Counted from the stretch's first letter, positions 23,240-32,896 are shown. The stretch: 64,000 nt of DNA from CALKXV01 sp965228905 (GCA_965228905.1 CBDDII010000003.1:1922001-1986000), one strand, 5' to 3'. Numbers and translations: made by a program. The notes: generated by a model from the sequence alone, not told the origin.

Positions 23240-24928
23240 ATGAAACGCCTTGCTTCCCTCGATCCACAACGGGGCATTCTGGTCCTTGCCACGGTGGTTG
23301 CCCTGATCGTTTCAGCCATTGCGTTGGCGGTAAACGGAAACCTGATTGCGACCGTGGCGACATCGGGCGGTTTCCTGGTCGTCGGGCTGCTGCTGTTCCG
23401 AAGCGGGGAAAAAACCCGCAATGTCGGTATCGCCACCGCCCTGATCGGCCAGGCGATTGCCCTGACGGGCGCTCTTCAGGGCCATCCCTGGCAGATCGAC
23501 GGACACATGCTGTTCTTTGCCCTTCTGGCCTGCCTGATCCCCTTGCGCAGCATTCCGGCGATCCTGATGGCCACGGCGATCACGGCGGTTCATCACCTGT
23601 CGCTTGCCCTGTTGTTCCCGGCCATGGTCTATCCCGGCGGCGACCTTGTCGAAAACCTTGTACGCACCGTTTTCCATGCCGTGATCGTCCTGCTTGAATC
23701 GGGGATCCTCGTGGCGGCGGTGGTGTCGCTCAACCGCATGGACCGGGATATGATGGACCGGAACGCCCAGTTGGAAGACACGCTGCGGCAATCCGACAGC
23801 GCCCGCCAGGATGCAGAGGCGGCGCGCCATTCCGCAGAGGCTGTGCAGGAACAGGCCAAGGCCGACAAGGACCGCGCCGAAGCGCTTTTGCAGGAATCGC
23901 AAGAAGCGGAAAAACAGCGCCTTGCAGCCGAACGGCAGCGCGAGAAAACCCAAGCCGAGTTTGAAGAGAAATCGAAACTGGCGCTGGATGAACAGACAAA
24001 GGCTGTCAGCGTCATCGGTGCTGCCATGGAGCGTATCAAGGGCGGTGATCTGACAGCCCGTATCGGTGCCGAACTTCCGGTAACCTACAAGGATATCGGC
24101 AAAGCCTTCAACGAAGCATTGCAGGCGATGGACGAGGTTGTATCGCAGGTCGCCCAAAAGACCGAAGAGATGAAGGCGCAGGTGTATGAAATCACCGCCG
24201 CGACAGAAGACCTGGCAAGTCGCACTGAAGTTCAGGCACAGGTTCTGCGCGAAAGCTCCGAAGGCCTGGAGAAACTGACGCAGACCGTGTCCAGGACCGA
24301 GGAAACGGTCAGGGAAGCCGACAGTTCCGCCCAATTGGCACAGGACAATGCCAAGCGCAGTGAAGCGATCGTGTCGGAAACATCCCAGGCCATGCAGGCC
24401 ATCCAGACCGAGGCGTCCGAGATCTCGCAAATCGTGAAGGTGATCGACGACATCGCTTTCCAGACCAACCTTCTGGCCCTGAACGCCGGTGTCGAAGCCG
24501 CGCGTGCCGGTGACGCGGGTCGGGGCTTTGCTGTGGTCGCCTCCGAAGTACGCGGCCTTGCACAGCGTTCGTCGGAAAGCGCAACCAACATCCGGGATCT
24601 GATCGAACGCTCTGGCGAACAGGTCGATGCAGGTTCGACCAAGATCGAAAAGACCGTTGCCTCGCTCAGCGATGTCCTGAGCGCGGTGCAGGAAATCTCT
24701 GACAAGACGAACAAGATCTCCGAAGGCGCCCATGCCCAGACAACGGGAATTTCCGAACTGAACCAGAAGGTGGCACGGCTTGATTCCGCCACACAGCAGA
24801 ACGCGGCGATGTTCGAAGAGACTTCGGCCGCCCGTACCAACCTGCTGCAATGGGCCGAAACGCTTCAGCAGTTGACCGCCAGCTTCCAGGTGTCATCGCA
24901 GTTGAAAGGTCATACAAAGGCGGCCTAA
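23240..24928 (+). CDS. Methyl-accepting chemotaxis protein
   Basis: A 562-residue chemoreceptor. The first ~175 residues hold about six membrane helices instead of a periplasmic sensor domain, so sensing may occur in or near the membrane. A long coiled coil rich in Glu, Ala and Lys (about 180-255) leads to a HAMP-like segment (AAMERIKGGDLTARI, about 255-300). The cytoplasmic signalling domain has its hairpin tip at DIAFQTNLLALNAGVEAARA and AGRGFAVVASEVRGLAQRS near residues 410-445. There is no C-terminal CheR-tethering pentapeptide. No che genes are in the window. A terminator lies 109 nt downstream. Confidence 0.93.
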   Translation: MKRLASLDPQRGILVLATVVALIVSAIALAVNGNLIATVATSGGFLVVGLLLFRSGEKTRNVGIATALIGQAIALTGALQGHPWQIDGHMLFFALLACLIPLRSIPAILMATAITAVHHLSLALLFPAMVYPGGDLVENLVRTVFHAVIVLLESGILVAAVVSLNRMDRDMMDRNAQLEDTLRQSDSARQDAEAARHSAEAVQEQAKADKDRAEALLQESQEAEKQRLAAERQREKTQAEFEEKSKLALDEQTKAVSVIGAAMERIKGGDLTARIGAELPVTYKDIGKAFNEALQAMDEVVSQVAQKTEEMKAQVYEITAATEDLASRTEVQAQVLRESSEGLEKLTQTVSRTEETVREADSSAQLAQDNAKRSEAIVSETSQAMQAIQTEASEISQIVKVIDDIAFQTNLLALNAGVEAARAGDAGRGFAVVASEVRGLAQRSSESATNIRDLIERSGEQVDAGSTKIEKTVASLSDVLSAVQEISDKTNKISEGAHAQTTGISELNQKVARLDSATQQNAAMFEETSAARTNLLQWAETLQQLTASFQVSSQLKGHTKAA

Positions 24929-25036
24929 GCGATCAACGGGGTGGCGATCCGCGGCCGCATTCTCCCGTCCGCCCAACCAGACCCGGGGGCGGTGGCAAGC
25001 GCCATTCGCCAGATACGACAACCATCTAAAGAAAAA

Positions 25037-25061
25037 GGCGCCAGTTGCGCGGCGCCCTTTT
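25037..25061. terminator. Bidirectional terminator between the chemoreceptor and bactofilin genes
   Basis: GGCGCC arms pair around an 8-nt loop, with AAAAA before and CTTTT after, so a U-run follows the hairpin on both strands. It sits between the two convergent genes. Confidence 0.75.
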
Positions 25062-25121
25062 CCTGAAACTTGTCTTGACCCGTGGCTTTGCCACAAAGCC
25101 GAATTCGCGCAAAAGCGGTGT

Positions 25122-25625
25122 TCAGCTCTTGACGCCTGCCGCTTGCGGTGCGGGTGCCGTGGCCGGTTTTGGCGCAACGCCACCACCCTTGGAATTCAGC
25201 GGGTCTTCCTGGCGCTGAACCGAACCCTCGAAGTGGGCACCGGACTCAATCGCGATGGTCTTGTGGATGATGTCGCCCTCGACACGCGCGGTCGAAGTCA
25301 GGCGCACCTTGAGGCCCCGCACCTTGCCCACGACGCGGCCATTGACCACGACGTCATCGGCAATGCACTCGCCCTTGACCGTTGCCCCTTCGCCCACCGT
25401 CAGAAGATGCGCACGAATGTCGCCTTCCACGGTGCCTTCGATATTCACGTCACCGGTCGTCTTGATATTGCCGGTGATCTGCAAATCGGCCGACAAGACC
25501 GATGCCGGAGGTTTGGCTTTTGGTGTGGTGGGGGTTGGGTCGCTCATTTTGGGGGCCTCGTCTTTTTTTGCTGGCTCGGCATCCTGGGCCGGGCCTGGTT
25601 CGTTGATTTTGCTTTTAGAAAACAT
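25122..25625 (-). CDS. Bactofilin (polymer-forming cytoskeletal protein)
   Basis: A 167-residue protein with a disordered Pro/Lys-rich N-terminal tail (1-40), a bactofilin core (about 43-140) of short beta repeats (LQITGNIKTTGDVNIEGTVEGDI, VKGECIADDVVVNGRVVG, ARVEGDIIHKTIAIESGA), and a Pro/Ala-rich tail. The core should form a right-handed beta-helix that polymerises without nucleotide. Bactofilins position cell-wall enzymes, and the start overlaps the end of an M23 peptidase gene by 11 nt, the classic partner arrangement. Confidence 0.93.
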   Translation of the reverse strand: MFSKSKINEPGPAQDAEPAKKDEAPKMSDPTPTTPKAKPPASVLSADLQITGNIKTTGDVNIEGTVEGDIRAHLLTVGEGATVKGECIADDVVVNGRVVGKVRGLKVRLTSTARVEGDIIHKTIAIESGAHFEGSVQRQEDPLNSKGGGVAPKPATAPAPQAAGVKS

Positions 25626-26985
25626 CTCTCGCTGCCTTGATGTATTTCATTGGGTTGACGGCTTTCCCACCCACCCGGATCTCGTAGTGGAGATGAGTGC
25701 CCGTAGACCGTCCGGTGTTTCCCATATCACCGATGCGCTCACCGCGCGAGACCCTTTGACCAACTGATACGCGGATCTTTGACAGATGTGCGTATCTCGT
25801 CTCAAACCCGAATTCATGCCGTATCTTGATAAGGTTACCATATCCTGACTGTCGCCCGGCATGAACCACAACACCGTCCGCCGTTGCGTGGATCGGCGTA
25901 CCGGTCGAACCCGCCCAATCGTGTCCTTCGTGCATCCTTCCCCAACGCGGACCGAATCCGCTGGTCGAGCGATAGCTGCCCCGCACCGGAAAGCTGAATG
26001 GCGTCTTTTCGGCGGCGATCCGGTAGAGATTCACCTGGTCCAGCTTTTCCAGCACTTCGTTCGCACGCTGCGTCAGCGGATCTTCGGGGATGTCGGTGTC
26101 GGTCTGAAAGTGGATCGGGGTCAACGGCCCCCCCTGGCCGGAATAGCTGCGCCGCACCTGTTCGATGATACTGTCGGTCGGCAGGCCGACCGCGCTGAAC
26201 ATTTCGTCGATCGGCTCAAGCGAGCTCGCAACGGCCTCTTCGATCTGCGAGAAAATGCGCTCGTTGCGTTCGGCTTCCAGTTTCTGATCGAAAGCGATTT
26301 CTTCCAGAAGCGTTTCGGCCTCTTCGACATAGCTGGTCATGTCGTCGCGTTCGCGGGCCAGGTTGCCAAGCGCCGCGGTCATGAAATCCAGCGTTGTTTC
26401 CATGTCCTGAAGCGAGGCGACCTCGGGCTGCCCCGCCGTCGTTTCCTCAAGTGCGGCCACCAGCGAACGCGCTTCGCCGCGGGCCGCATCGCGTTCCTTC
26501 ATCGTGTCGCGCAGGGTCGCGGCAAGAACGTCGATCCCGGTTTCCAATTCGCGACGGCGATCTTCCGAGGACAAAAGCCGCGACTGCATCGCCGAAACCT
26601 CGGCCAGTGCAACGGCAAACCGGTCTTGCGCTTTCTTGGCTTCCTCGGCGCGGGCATCGCGTTCAATGGAAATCTCGTTCAGCCGGGTCTCGTAAACCGC
26701 CTGGTCCCGCAGGGCCTGTTCGCGCAGGTCGCCCGCCCCAAGCGAGTGCATCACGAGGATGGCCGAGGAAACGATCGTCCAGCCCAGCAAAAGCGCCGTT
26801 CCGGCGATTCCGACGAACTGCGTGCTCGAGGTCAGGCGGATGAACCGTGTCTCGGTATCGGACCTGAGGAAAAGCCGCTGTTCCGGCAAGGTCCGGTCAA
26901 GCCAGCTGTGAAAACGCGCGCGTAGTCTTTGCAAAACGGGTGTCCCGTGCCCAGAAATGTCAAATCGGGCCCTGTCCTGACCCAA
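25615..26985 (-). CDS. M23 family metallopeptidase with coiled-coil, membrane anchored
   Basis: A 456-residue protein with a basic cytoplasmic N-terminus, one membrane helix (about 57-80), a long coiled coil (about 85-300), and a C-terminal LytM/M23 domain. Zinc ligands and active-site residues appear in GRMHEGHDWAGSTGTPI (first His and Asp), the HLSK region, and the catalytic-ligand pair GTHLHYEIRVGG. It should cut peptidoglycan cross-bridge peptides in the periplasm. Translation is coupled to the downstream bactofilin through an 11-nt overlap. A bactofilin filament could localise the enzyme through its cytoplasmic tail. Confidence 0.92.
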   Translation of the reverse strand: MGQDRARFDISGHGTPVLQRLRARFHSWLDRTLPEQRLFLRSDTETRFIRLTSSTQFVGIAGTALLLGWTIVSSAILVMHSLGAGDLREQALRDQAVYETRLNEISIERDARAEEAKKAQDRFAVALAEVSAMQSRLLSSEDRRRELETGIDVLAATLRDTMKERDAARGEARSLVAALEETTAGQPEVASLQDMETTLDFMTAALGNLARERDDMTSYVEEAETLLEEIAFDQKLEAERNERIFSQIEEAVASSLEPIDEMFSAVGLPTDSIIEQVRRSYSGQGGPLTPIHFQTDTDIPEDPLTQRANEVLEKLDQVNLYRIAAEKTPFSFPVRGSYRSTSGFGPRWGRMHEGHDWAGSTGTPIHATADGVVVHAGRQSGYGNLIKIRHEFGFETRYAHLSKIRVSVGQRVSRGERIGDMGNTGRSTGTHLHYEIRVGGKAVNPMKYIKAARDVF

Positions 26986-27079
26986 CTCCGAAAGTGTTAA
27001 TGCCTGAAATGTGGTCAGGCAAGCACGGCAACGTCGCAGCCTAAAGTACTGGATATATAGGCGGATTCCCGCCGACCCT

Positions 27080-27892
27080 TCAGTCGCTTTCCGACAGGGG
27101 CCAGTAGAAATCCGGCGGCAAGCCCGCTTCGGCGCGTTTTTCGTCGTTGAAAGGCGGTTTCAGGGGGCCATGGAAATAGGTCTGCACCAACCGGTGAAAC
27201 TCGGGCTTCGGGTCGATGTTGTCGCGACCGCACAGGAAATGAAACCATTTCGAGCCATAGGCGACGTGCCCCACTTCCTCGCCATAGATCACCTCCAGCG
27301 CGGCAACCGCTTGGTCGTCCTTGGCGCGTTTGAAAATCTCGATCATGCCGGGGGTCACATCAAGGCCACGCGCCTCAAGCACCATCGGCACCACGGCCAA
27401 CCGGCCCATCAGGTCGTCCACCGTGTCTTCCGCCGCCCGCCACATGCCGGCATGGGCCGGCAGGGCGCCATAGTGGCTGTCTTTGGCTTCAAGACAGTCA
27501 CACATCAGGTTGAAATGCTTGGATTCCTCGTCCGCAGCCTTCACCCAGTCGTCATAGAAACCGGGCGGCATCTGCAAGTGACCGAACCGCGCGATCAAAT
27601 CCCAATGCAGATCGACCGCGTTCAACTCGATATGCGCCACGGCGTGCAAAAGTGCGATCCGACCCTCGGGTGAGCCGGGCTTGCGTTTCGGCACATCGCG
27701 CGGGTCGAGCAATTCCGGGCGCTCGGGCCGGGCAGGGCGCAGGGGCGGATCGCCGCGCCCGACCGGAAGCGGCTTGCCCGCATCCCTTGCGGCGAACCAA
27801 CGCGCCGCATGGGTCCGGCTCAGCGCAGTTTTCTGGCGGCCATCGGCGGTGGCAAGCACCGCACAGGCCATTTCCGTCAGGGTCACCGCCAT
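27080..27892 (-). CDS. DUF455 family ferritin-like protein
   Basis: A 270-residue protein of the DUF455 family. The ferritin-like helical bundle shows candidate iron ligands: AHIELNAVDLHWD (Glu/His near residue 87), ADEESKHFNLM (Glu and ExxH-like near 121) and GEEVGHVAYG (Glu and His near 205). The N-terminal 60 residues are Pro/Arg-rich. The family is predicted to bind two metal ions, but its reaction is unknown. It lies directly downstream of the Bcp peroxiredoxin gene (24-nt gap), so both are probably cotranscribed; an oxidative-stress link is an inference from that pairing. Confidence 0.88.
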   Translation of the reverse strand: MAVTLTEMACAVLATADGRQKTALSRTHAARWFAARDAGKPLPVGRGDPPLRPARPERPELLDPRDVPKRKPGSPEGRIALLHAVAHIELNAVDLHWDLIARFGHLQMPPGFYDDWVKAADEESKHFNLMCDCLEAKDSHYGALPAHAGMWRAAEDTVDDLMGRLAVVPMVLEARGLDVTPGMIEIFKRAKDDQAVAALEVIYGEEVGHVAYGSKWFHFLCGRDNIDPKPEFHRLVQTYFHGPLKPPFNDEKRAEAGLPPDFYWPLSESD

Positions 27893-27916
27893 CTGATCGT
27901 CTTCATCCGTCTCCGC

Positions 27917-28378
27917 TCAAAGCGCCTTGGCTGCCTCCAGCACCGCCTCCACGTGCCCCGGCACCTTCACCTTGCGCCATTCCTCGCGCACCACGCCATC
28001 ACCGTCGATCAGAAAGGTCGCGCGTTCGATCCCCATATGGGTCTTGCCATACATCTTCTTTTCCACCCAGACGCCGTAATCCTCGCAAGTCGTGCCATCG
28101 GCGTCGGACACCAGCACCACACCAAGATCATGCTTGGCGATGAATTTTTCGTGCTTGGCGACCGTATCTTTCGACACGCCGATCACCTCGACCCCTGCGG
28201 CAGTAAATTCCGCCAGTTGCGCGGTGAAATCCAGCGCTTCGACGGTGCAACCCGAGGTGTCGTCACGGGGATAGAAGTAAAGAACCACCGACTTCGGGCG
28301 AAGCGCCGACAGCGTGACCTCCGCGCCGCCGTCGCGGGGCAAGGTGAAATCCGGGGCAGGTTTTCCGATCAATGACAT
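27917..28378 (-). CDS. bcp: Bcp-type thioredoxin-dependent peroxiredoxin
   Basis: A 153-residue protein starting MSLIGKPAPDFTLP; an upstream GTG-type extension is unlikely. The peroxidatic cysteine is in DDTSGCTVEALDF, where the usual motif is PGCT. The Bcp resolving cysteine five residues later (C-x4-C) is replaced by Leu. One more cysteine is in DGTTCEDYGVW. The enzyme should therefore reduce peroxides by a 1-Cys or atypical mechanism with thioredoxin. It is divergent from the AsmA-like gene, with the DUF455 gene downstream. Confidence 0.93.
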   Translation of the reverse strand: MSLIGKPAPDFTLPRDGGAEVTLSALRPKSVVLYFYPRDDTSGCTVEALDFTAQLAEFTAAGVEVIGVSKDTVAKHEKFIAKHDLGVVLVSDADGTTCEDYGVWVEKKMYGKTHMGIERATFLIDGDGVVREEWRKVKVPGHVEAVLEAAKAL

Positions 28379-28457
28379 GGGGGGCGGGCCTCGCAAAGTT
28401 TTTCATTGGGTTTCTCGGCCGTTCGGCGCTATCACCGTCACGGGGGACGAGGAGAAA

Positions 28458-31400
28458 ATGGCCGACGACACCGACCAACCTAAGACCGAGCCGCCCGAGG
28501 TCAAACGCAAATCGAAACCGCGTCAGACACGCCGCACAAGGCGCGTGGGGCTTGGCTCGGTGTTTTCGATTGCCGTGGCGGGTCTTGTCTTTCTGGCGTT
28601 GTTCCTTTCCCTGTCCGGCCGGTCGGTGCCGATGCCCGAGATCCTGCGGTCCTCGATCGAAGACCGGGTAAATGTCAGGTTCGACGGAAACCCCCTGAAA
28701 CTCGGCTCCATGCGGCTCGCAATTGCCCGCGACGGCAAGCCTCAGGTCCTGATGCGCAACATCCGCATCGCCGACCCCGACGGCGGCGGCGTGGCGCAGT
28801 TGAACAGCCTTGGCGCGGAACTTTCGCTGGATCGCCTGATCCGGGGCGAGGTCTCGGCTTCGTCGCTTGTGCTGGCCGGGGCACAGATCACGGTACGCCG
28901 TAACTCCGACGGTTCTTTCGCCTTCCGGTCGGACCAGTTGACGGAGACCGAAGCGGCCACCTTGCCCGACCTTCTGGAACAGGTGGACATGTTGTTTGCG
29001 ACGCCGGCGCTTGCCGCACTGGAAGAAGTCCAGGCGGTCGGCATCGTGCTGACGCTGGAAGACGCGCGGTCGGGGCGCATCTGGCAGGCCTCGAACGCCA
29101 CCGCGATCCTTCGGAAAACCGCCGAGGGCCTTTCCGTCTCTATCGCGTCCGATGTCTTCAACGGCACCGATAACCTCGCCGTGTTGCAAATGTCTGCAGC
29201 CCTGAACCGGGTCAGCCGGGGCGTGTCCCTTGGCATCCAGATCACCGACATGCCCGCCGCCGACATCGCGCTTCAATCGCCGGTGGTTTCGTGGCTGTCG
29301 GTTCTGGATGCGCCGATCTCGGGCGCGGTGCGCACCGAGCTTGACGAAAACGGCCAACTGACCAGCTTTGCCGGAACGCTGGACATATCCCAAGGCGCGC
29401 TCCAGCCCGCCGAGGATATTCCGCCGGTCAATTTCGATGCGGCGCAGGCCTATTTCACCTTCGACCCCGATCGCCAACGGATCGACTTTTCGCAAATCGC
29501 CCTGTCCGGCGAAGACGGTGCGCTTTCGGCCACCGGTCACGCCTATCTTGCCGAGTTGGACGGGCTTTGGCCTCGCGCGTTTCTCGGGCAATTCCGGGTC
29601 GAGCAACTGGCTTACGAAGGCGGCGGCGTCTTCTCGGGGCCTGTCGCCTTTGATGACATCCGCGCCGACCTGCGTCTGAGGCTCGACCCCTTCGTCGTCG
29701 ATATCGGTCAACTTGTGATCGACAACGACGGCACCCCCGCCAGGGCTTCCGGCAAGATCGAGGCCCGCGACGGCCAATGGCGCGCGGCCATTGACGCAAC
29801 GACCGAGCGTGTCAGCGCCGAAAGGGTGCTACAACTCTGGCCGGTTAAAGTGTCGCCGATCACGCGCGGTTGGCTCAGCCAGAACCTGAAGGGCGGTGAT
29901 GTGGTGAACCCCGCCGCCGCCGTGCGATTTCTTTCGGGTGAAAAGCCCGACATTTCGCTCAGCTTTGAAATCGAAGATGGCGAGGCTTCTTTCCTGCCCG
30001 CCCTGCCGCACCTGACCTCGGTCACGGGCCGGGCAACCATGTTCGATCACGCCTTTTCCCTTGTCGTGGACGAAGGTGGTGTCACCTCGGACAATGGGGA
30101 GTGGGTGACGGCGGACGGGTCGGTCTTTCAGGTGGACGACATCCGCCCGAAACCCGCCTGGGGCAAGATCGACATCGCCGCAAAGGCCCCGCTGCCCGCG
30201 ATCCTTACGCTTCTGGACAATCCGCCGTTCCGCATCATGAAGCGGGCGGGCCAACCGGCCGACCTGGCCCTTGCCGACGCCGAGGCGCGGGCGGTCATCT
30301 CGCTGCCGTTAAAGAACGAAATCGACAATGACGACGTGCACTACGACGTCACCGCGCGCCTGTTGAACGTGACGTCGGATCGGCTGGTCGAAGACCGTGT
30401 GGTCTCGGCCGACCTTCTGACGCTTCGCGCCGACCCCGAAGGCATCGGAATCGACGGCAATATGCGACTGGACGGCGTGCCGCTGTCTGCAAGCTGGCGG
30501 CAAGGGTTCGGCGACGCGGCAAAGGAAGGCGGGCGCATCAACGGAAGTATCGCGCTGGCCGAAAACACCCTTGAAGCCTTCGACCTTTCGCTGCCAGATG
30601 GGCTGATCGGCGGCGCGACGCAGGCACGCTATGACCTGGCGCTGCCGTTGGACGGCCAACCGGAACTTACACTGACATCGGATCTTTCGGGGCTGTCGAT
30701 GGCCGTGCCGTCGATAAACTTCCGCAAACCGGCAAGTGAGACCGGGGAGTTGCTGGCACGCGCCACCCTGGGCAATGTGCCTGACATACAGGAATTTTCC
30801 CTCAGCGCGCCAGGGCTGACACTGACCGGCGATCTCGAGTTTTCCGAGACCGGCTTTCAGGGCGCGACCTTCTCGACCGTTGAGGTTGACGACTGGCTGG
30901 ATGCCCAACTGCGCCTCACACCCGGCGCGCGCGGAACGGCAATTGCGTTGACCGGAGGCACCTTCGACATGCGCCGCTTCGAAAGTGGGCAGGGCGGGGG
31001 CGGCAGCGACGGCGGCACCATCGACGTCAACCTCGACCGGTTGATCGTCTCTGACGGTCTTGCACTCTCGCCGATCCGGGGCCGGATCCAGCAAACCCGT
31101 TTTGGCCTCTCCGGCAATTTCGAGGGCCGCGTGAACGGCGGCACCGCGATCCGGGGCACGCTATCGCCCGCAAACGGCGGAACCGCTGTCCGCATCCAGT
31201 CCGCCGATGCAGCCGGGGTGATGCGCGATGCCGGCCTCACACCGAATGCGCGGGAAGGCTCGCTCGACGTCGTCCTGACGCCCGTTGCGGGCGCGGTTTC
31301 CGGCACCTACGACGGCCAGTTCCTGATCGAGAACATGCGCCTGCGCAAAGCCCCCCTGATGGCCGACCTGCTGGACGCCATCAGTGTCGTCGGCCTGATC

Positions 31401-31754
31401 GACCAGTTGAATGGGCCGGGCATCCGCTTCGGCTCGCTCGACGGGCGGTTCCGCCTGACGCCGCGTCGCCTGCAAATTCTGCGGGCCGCCGCCGTCGGCC
31501 CCTCCATGGGGATCTCCGCCGATGGCATCTACAGTTTCGAAAGCAAGAACCTGGACATGCAGGGCGTGATTTCCCCGGTCTATTTCCTGAACGGGATCGG
31601 CTCGATCTTCACCCGGCGCGGCGAGGGGCTGTTCGGGTTCAACTATCGCATGTCGGGCAGCGCCGAGAATCCCCGTGTCAGCGTGAACCCCCTGTCGATT
31701 TTGACCCCCGGGATGTTCCGGCGCATCTTCCGTTCCGCCCCGCCGGAAGGCTAA
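28458..31754 (+). CDS. AsmA-like / DUF3971 (YhdP-type) large envelope protein
   Basis: About 1098 residues from the ATG at 28458, which follows GAGGAGAAA. A short cytoplasmic basic N-terminus precedes one membrane helix (about 35-55). The rest is a very long, beta-rich periplasmic region of repeated YhdP/AsmA units, ending in an AsmA-like C-terminal domain (GRFRLTPRRLQILRAAAVG, then a MQGVISPVYFLNGIGSIF stretch). Proteins of this superfamily span the periplasm as hydrophobic grooves and are implicated in phospholipid transport to the outer membrane. It ends 9 nt before queA. Confidence 0.88.
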   Translation: MADDTDQPKTEPPEVKRKSKPRQTRRTRRVGLGSVFSIAVAGLVFLALFLSLSGRSVPMPEILRSSIEDRVNVRFDGNPLKLGSMRLAIARDGKPQVLMRNIRIADPDGGGVAQLNSLGAELSLDRLIRGEVSASSLVLAGAQITVRRNSDGSFAFRSDQLTETEAATLPDLLEQVDMLFATPALAALEEVQAVGIVLTLEDARSGRIWQASNATAILRKTAEGLSVSIASDVFNGTDNLAVLQMSAALNRVSRGVSLGIQITDMPAADIALQSPVVSWLSVLDAPISGAVRTELDENGQLTSFAGTLDISQGALQPAEDIPPVNFDAAQAYFTFDPDRQRIDFSQIALSGEDGALSATGHAYLAELDGLWPRAFLGQFRVEQLAYEGGGVFSGPVAFDDIRADLRLRLDPFVVDIGQLVIDNDGTPARASGKIEARDGQWRAAIDATTERVSAERVLQLWPVKVSPITRGWLSQNLKGGDVVNPAAAVRFLSGEKPDISLSFEIEDGEASFLPALPHLTSVTGRATMFDHAFSLVVDEGGVTSDNGEWVTADGSVFQVDDIRPKPAWGKIDIAAKAPLPAILTLLDNPPFRIMKRAGQPADLALADAEARAVISLPLKNEIDNDDVHYDVTARLLNVTSDRLVEDRVVSADLLTLRADPEGIGIDGNMRLDGVPLSASWRQGFGDAAKEGGRINGSIALAENTLEAFDLSLPDGLIGGATQARYDLALPLDGQPELTLTSDLSGLSMAVPSINFRKPASETGELLARATLGNVPDIQEFSLSAPGLTLTGDLEFSETGFQGATFSTVEVDDWLDAQLRLTPGARGTAIALTGGTFDMRRFESGQGGGGSDGGTIDVNLDRLIVSDGLALSPIRGRIQQTRFGLSGNFEGRVNGGTAIRGTLSPANGGTAVRIQSADAAGVMRDAGLTPNAREGSLDVVLTPVAGAVSGTYDGQFLIENMRLRKAPLMADLLDAISVVGLIDQLNGPGIRFGSLDGRFRLTPRRLQILRAAAVGPSMGISADGIYSFESKNLDMQGVISPVYFLNGIGSIFTRRGEGLFGFNYRMSGSAENPRVSVNPLSILTPGMFRRIFRSAPPEG

Positions 31755-31763
31755 AAGCCGGGC

Positions 31764-32819
31764 ATGAAACTTTCCGATTTCGATTTCGACCTGCCCGAAC
31801 GGCTGATCGCGACGCGCCCGGCGCGGCCCCGCTCGTCGTCGCGTCTGCTTGTCGCAACGCCTGATGCGCTGAGCGACGCCAATGCCATCGACCTGCCCGG
31901 ATTCCTAAAGCGTGGCGACCGTTTGGTTCTGAACGACACGAAGGTCATCCCAGCAAGGCTCTCAGGCCTGCGCCGCCGCACGGGCGAGGCGGGCGCAACC
32001 GAAGCGCGGATCGAGGCGACCCTGCTTGAGCCGCGCGCCGACGGCACCTGGGGCGCGCTTCTGAAACCCTTGAAAAAGGTGCGTGACGGTGAAGACATAA
32101 GCTTCTCGGATGACCTTTCCGCCACCGTCGAAGGGCGCGAGGACGGAACGGCGCACCTGCGTTTCAACCTTTCCGGCGATGATTTCGACGCAGCCCTTGC
32201 CCAAGCGGGGGCAATGCCCCTACCGCCCTATATTGAAAGCCTCAGGAAAGCCGACGACAAGGACCGCGAGGATTACCAGACCATCTGGGCCCGCCAGACC
32301 GGCGCGGTCGCCGCCCCGACCGCCTCGCTCCACTTCGACGACGCGCTGATCGCCGCCTTGGAAAAGGCCGGGGTCGAACAGAGCTTCGTCACCCTCCATG
32401 TCGGCGCGGGCACTTTTCTGCCGGTGAAGACAGACGATGTGAGCCAGCACAAGATGCACGCTGAACGCGGCGAGATCACCGCGCGTGCCGCCGAAGAGAT
32501 CAACGCCACCCGCGCGGCAGGTGGGCGCATCGTGCCCGTCGGCACCACCGCCATGCGCCTGATCGAAACCGCTGCAGCCCCGGACGGCACCCTGTCCGCA
32601 TGGACGGGTGCGACCGACATTTTCATCACGCCGGGCTACGAATTTCGCATCGCCGACGCGCTGATGACCAATTTCCACCTGCCGAAATCCACGTTGATGA
32701 TGCTGGTCTCGGCCTTCCTCGGGACCGAGCGGATTCGCGATGTCTACGCCCACGCCATCGCGCAGGATTATCGGTTCTTTTCCTATGGCGATGCCTCGCT
32801 TTTGATGCCAAAGGCGTGA
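31764..32819 (+). CDS. queA: S-adenosylmethionine:tRNA ribosyltransferase-isomerase
   Basis: A 351-residue enzyme that transfers the ribosyl part of SAM to 7-aminomethyl-deazaguanine in tRNA, making epoxyqueuosine. Family signatures include FDFDLPERLIATRPARPR at the N-terminus, LVLNDTKVIPARL, ETIW-like QTIWARQTGAVAAPTASLHF, TLHVGAGTFLPV, and TNFHLPKSTLMMLVSAF near the C-terminus. Length is normal. It follows the AsmA-like gene with a 9-nt gap. The tgt gene usually found next to queA is not next here. Confidence 0.97.
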   Translation: MKLSDFDFDLPERLIATRPARPRSSSRLLVATPDALSDANAIDLPGFLKRGDRLVLNDTKVIPARLSGLRRRTGEAGATEARIEATLLEPRADGTWGALLKPLKKVRDGEDISFSDDLSATVEGREDGTAHLRFNLSGDDFDAALAQAGAMPLPPYIESLRKADDKDREDYQTIWARQTGAVAAPTASLHFDDALIAALEKAGVEQSFVTLHVGAGTFLPVKTDDVSQHKMHAERGEITARAAEEINATRAAGGRIVPVGTTAMRLIETAAAPDGTLSAWTGATDIFITPGYEFRIADALMTNFHLPKSTLMMLVSAFLGTERIRDVYAHAIAQDYRFFSYGDASLLMPKA

Positions 32820-32896
32820 AACCGACCTAACCCGTCGCGGTTGGGCTTGGACGCCGCCCGACGCGCGGCTATTCGGACCCTGCAAAGGAGCGTGTC

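Noticed and set aside
28263..29777. 504-codon antisense frame spanning the bcp to AsmA-like region
   Set aside because: Overlaps two well-supported genes on known frames and encodes a basic, low-information protein with no motif.
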